A stretch of 7,585 nucleotides of DNA. Source: an uncultured Alphaproteobacteria bacterium (GTDB taxonomy: Bacteria; Pseudomonadota; Alphaproteobacteria; Caulobacterales; Parvularculaceae). This document shows positions 6,696-7,585 of this stretch, in pieces. A model generated the notes under the pieces. It saw only the letters and a list, made by a program, of their open reading frames with translations. It made no database searches and had not been told where the DNA came from. The stretch is taken from NCBI GenBank assembly GCA_938003575.1, contig CALKYG010000073.1, positions 1-7,585 of the forward strand, given 5' to 3'. Every line of letters starts with the position of its first letter. The first letter of the stretch is position 1. The position numbers were made by a program, and so were the translations under genes.

Positions 6696-7585
6696 TCCCT
6701 CAGGAAAAGATCGACGCCTTGATCGCCAAATTCGAGAAAGTCGAAGCAGCGATGTCGTCGGCGACCAAGGGCGATGAAATTGTCAAGCTCTCGAAAGAGC
6801 ATGGCGAACTGAAGCCCGTCGCCGACAAGGCGCGCGAGCTTTCATCAATCCGCGCGCAGCTTGTCGAGCTCGAAGAACTTTCCGAAGGGCCCGACAAGGA
6901 AATGGCCGAGATGGCCTATGAGGAATTGCAGGCGCTGAAAGAGAAGGCGCCGGCGGTCGAACGTGAGCTGCAATTGATGCTGCTGCCGAAAGACAAGGCG
7001 GATGATTCCTCAGTCATCCTCGAAGTGAGGGCCGGCACCGGCGGCGAGGAGGCGGCGCTCTTCGCCGGCGATCTCTTCAAGATGTACCAGCGTTACGCGT
7101 CATTGCAGGGCTGGCGCGTTGAAGTCCTCTCGTCGTCGGAAGCGGAGAAAGGCGGCTACAAGGAAATTCAGGCGTCGATCAAGGGCGACGGCGTCTATGC
7201 GCGCATGAAATTTGAAGCGGGCGTTCATCGGGTTCAGCGCGTTCCGGAAACCGAAGCGCAGGGGCGCGTTCACACGTCGGCGGCGACGGTCGCGGTGCTG
7301 CCCGAGCCCGAAGACGTCGATATCGAGATCAAGGACTCGGATTTGAGAATCGACGTCTTCCGGGCCTCGGGGCCGGGCGGCCAGTCAGTCAACACGACCG
7401 ATTCAGCGGTGCGCATCACCCATATTCCAACCGGCGTCGTCGTCAGCCAGCAGGATGAAAAATCCCAGCACAAGAACCGCGCCAAGGCGATGCTGATCCT
7501 GCGCGCGCGTCTCTATGACGCCGAACGCGCGCGCGCCGATGCTGAACGCGCCGCGGTCCGCAAGGGCATGGTCGGCTCGGGAGAC
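6692..7585 (+). CDS. prfA: Peptide chain release factor 1, 3'-truncated by the window edge
   Basis: RF1 recognises UAA and UAG in the ribosomal A site and triggers peptide release. 298 codons are visible without a stop; the family is about 355-360 aa, so roughly 60 C-terminal residues are missing. Seen: the helical N-terminal domain, the [17 protein letters not shown] segment, the codon-reading tripeptide Pro185-Glu186-Thr187 (PxT class, in [18 protein letters not shown], which marks RF1 rather than RF2's SPF), and the catalytic Gly229-Gly230-Gln231 in [20 protein letters not shown], whose Gln is methylated by PrmC in most bacteria. The ATG at 6692 overlaps the upstream stop (ATGA, 6692-6695). 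The nearest purine-rich element, GGAG at 6675-6678, is 13 bases away, so translation probably depends on coupling. In alphaproteobacteria prmC usually follows, beyond this window. Confidence 0.97.
   Translation, partial: MIPQEKIDALIAKFEKVEAAMSSATKGDEIVKLSKEHGELKPVADKARELSSIRAQLVELEELSEGPDKEMAEMAYEELQALKEKAPAVERELQLMLLPKDKADDSSVILEVRAGTGGEEAALFAGDLFKMYQRYASLQGWRVEVLSSSEAEKGGYKEIQASIKGDGVYARMKFEAGVHRVQRVPETEAQGRVHTSAATVAVLPEPEDVDIEIKDSDLRIDVFRASGPGGQSVNTTDSAVRITHIPTGVVVSQQDEKSQHKNRAKAMLILRARLYDAERARADAERAAVRKGMVGSGD

Overview
This window is GC-rich chromosomal DNA from an alphaproteobacterium. The evidence is the gene set and order (lysC, ptsP with an N-terminal GAF domain, a RodZ-type HTH gene, ispG, prfA) and the protein motifs. 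A Parvularculales/Hyphomonadales-like lineage is possible, but the sequence alone cannot fix it. Everything real is on the plus strand. I see no mobile element, CRISPR array, tRNA or rRNA; this is a housekeeping locus with some lineage-specific parts.

Layout. At 2-1009 is the 3' four-fifths of lysC (aspartate kinase), followed 16 bases later by ptsP (EI-Ntr, the first enzyme of the nitrogen phosphotransferase relay). A 152-bp gap then leads to a RodZ-like gene (3455-3940: cytoplasmic HTH, Pro/Ala linker, one membrane segment). In exactly the same frame, one amber codon later, comes a TonB C-terminal domain (3944-4336) with no membrane anchor or convincing ribosome binding site of its own. ispG (4455-5585, MEP isoprenoid pathway) follows and is closed by a good intrinsic terminator. 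A second unit then starts: two tandem paralogous single-pass membrane proteins of unknown function (5683-6189 and 6186-6695), joined to each other and to prfA (release factor 1, cut by the window end) by two ATGA stop/start overlaps.

The most notable point is the HTH-TM / amber / TonB arrangement. rodZ next to ispG is a known bacterial gene order (for example in E. coli), so this is probably the rodZ position, but here the periplasmic part is a TonB-like domain. The frame is open from 3455 to 4336 except for the single TAG at 3938-3940. It is therefore either a recently broken (or mis-sequenced) HTH-TM-TonB fusion gene, a gene read through at the amber, or two separately translated halves. 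The second notable point is the pair of paralogs, which align without gaps for about 148 residues and are translationally coupled to prfA.

How the genes work together: lysC, ptsP, ispG and prfA serve unrelated core functions (Asp-family amino acids, PEP-linked signalling, isoprenoids, translation termination). The arrangement looks like a conserved neighbourhood of housekeeping genes rather than a single pathway.
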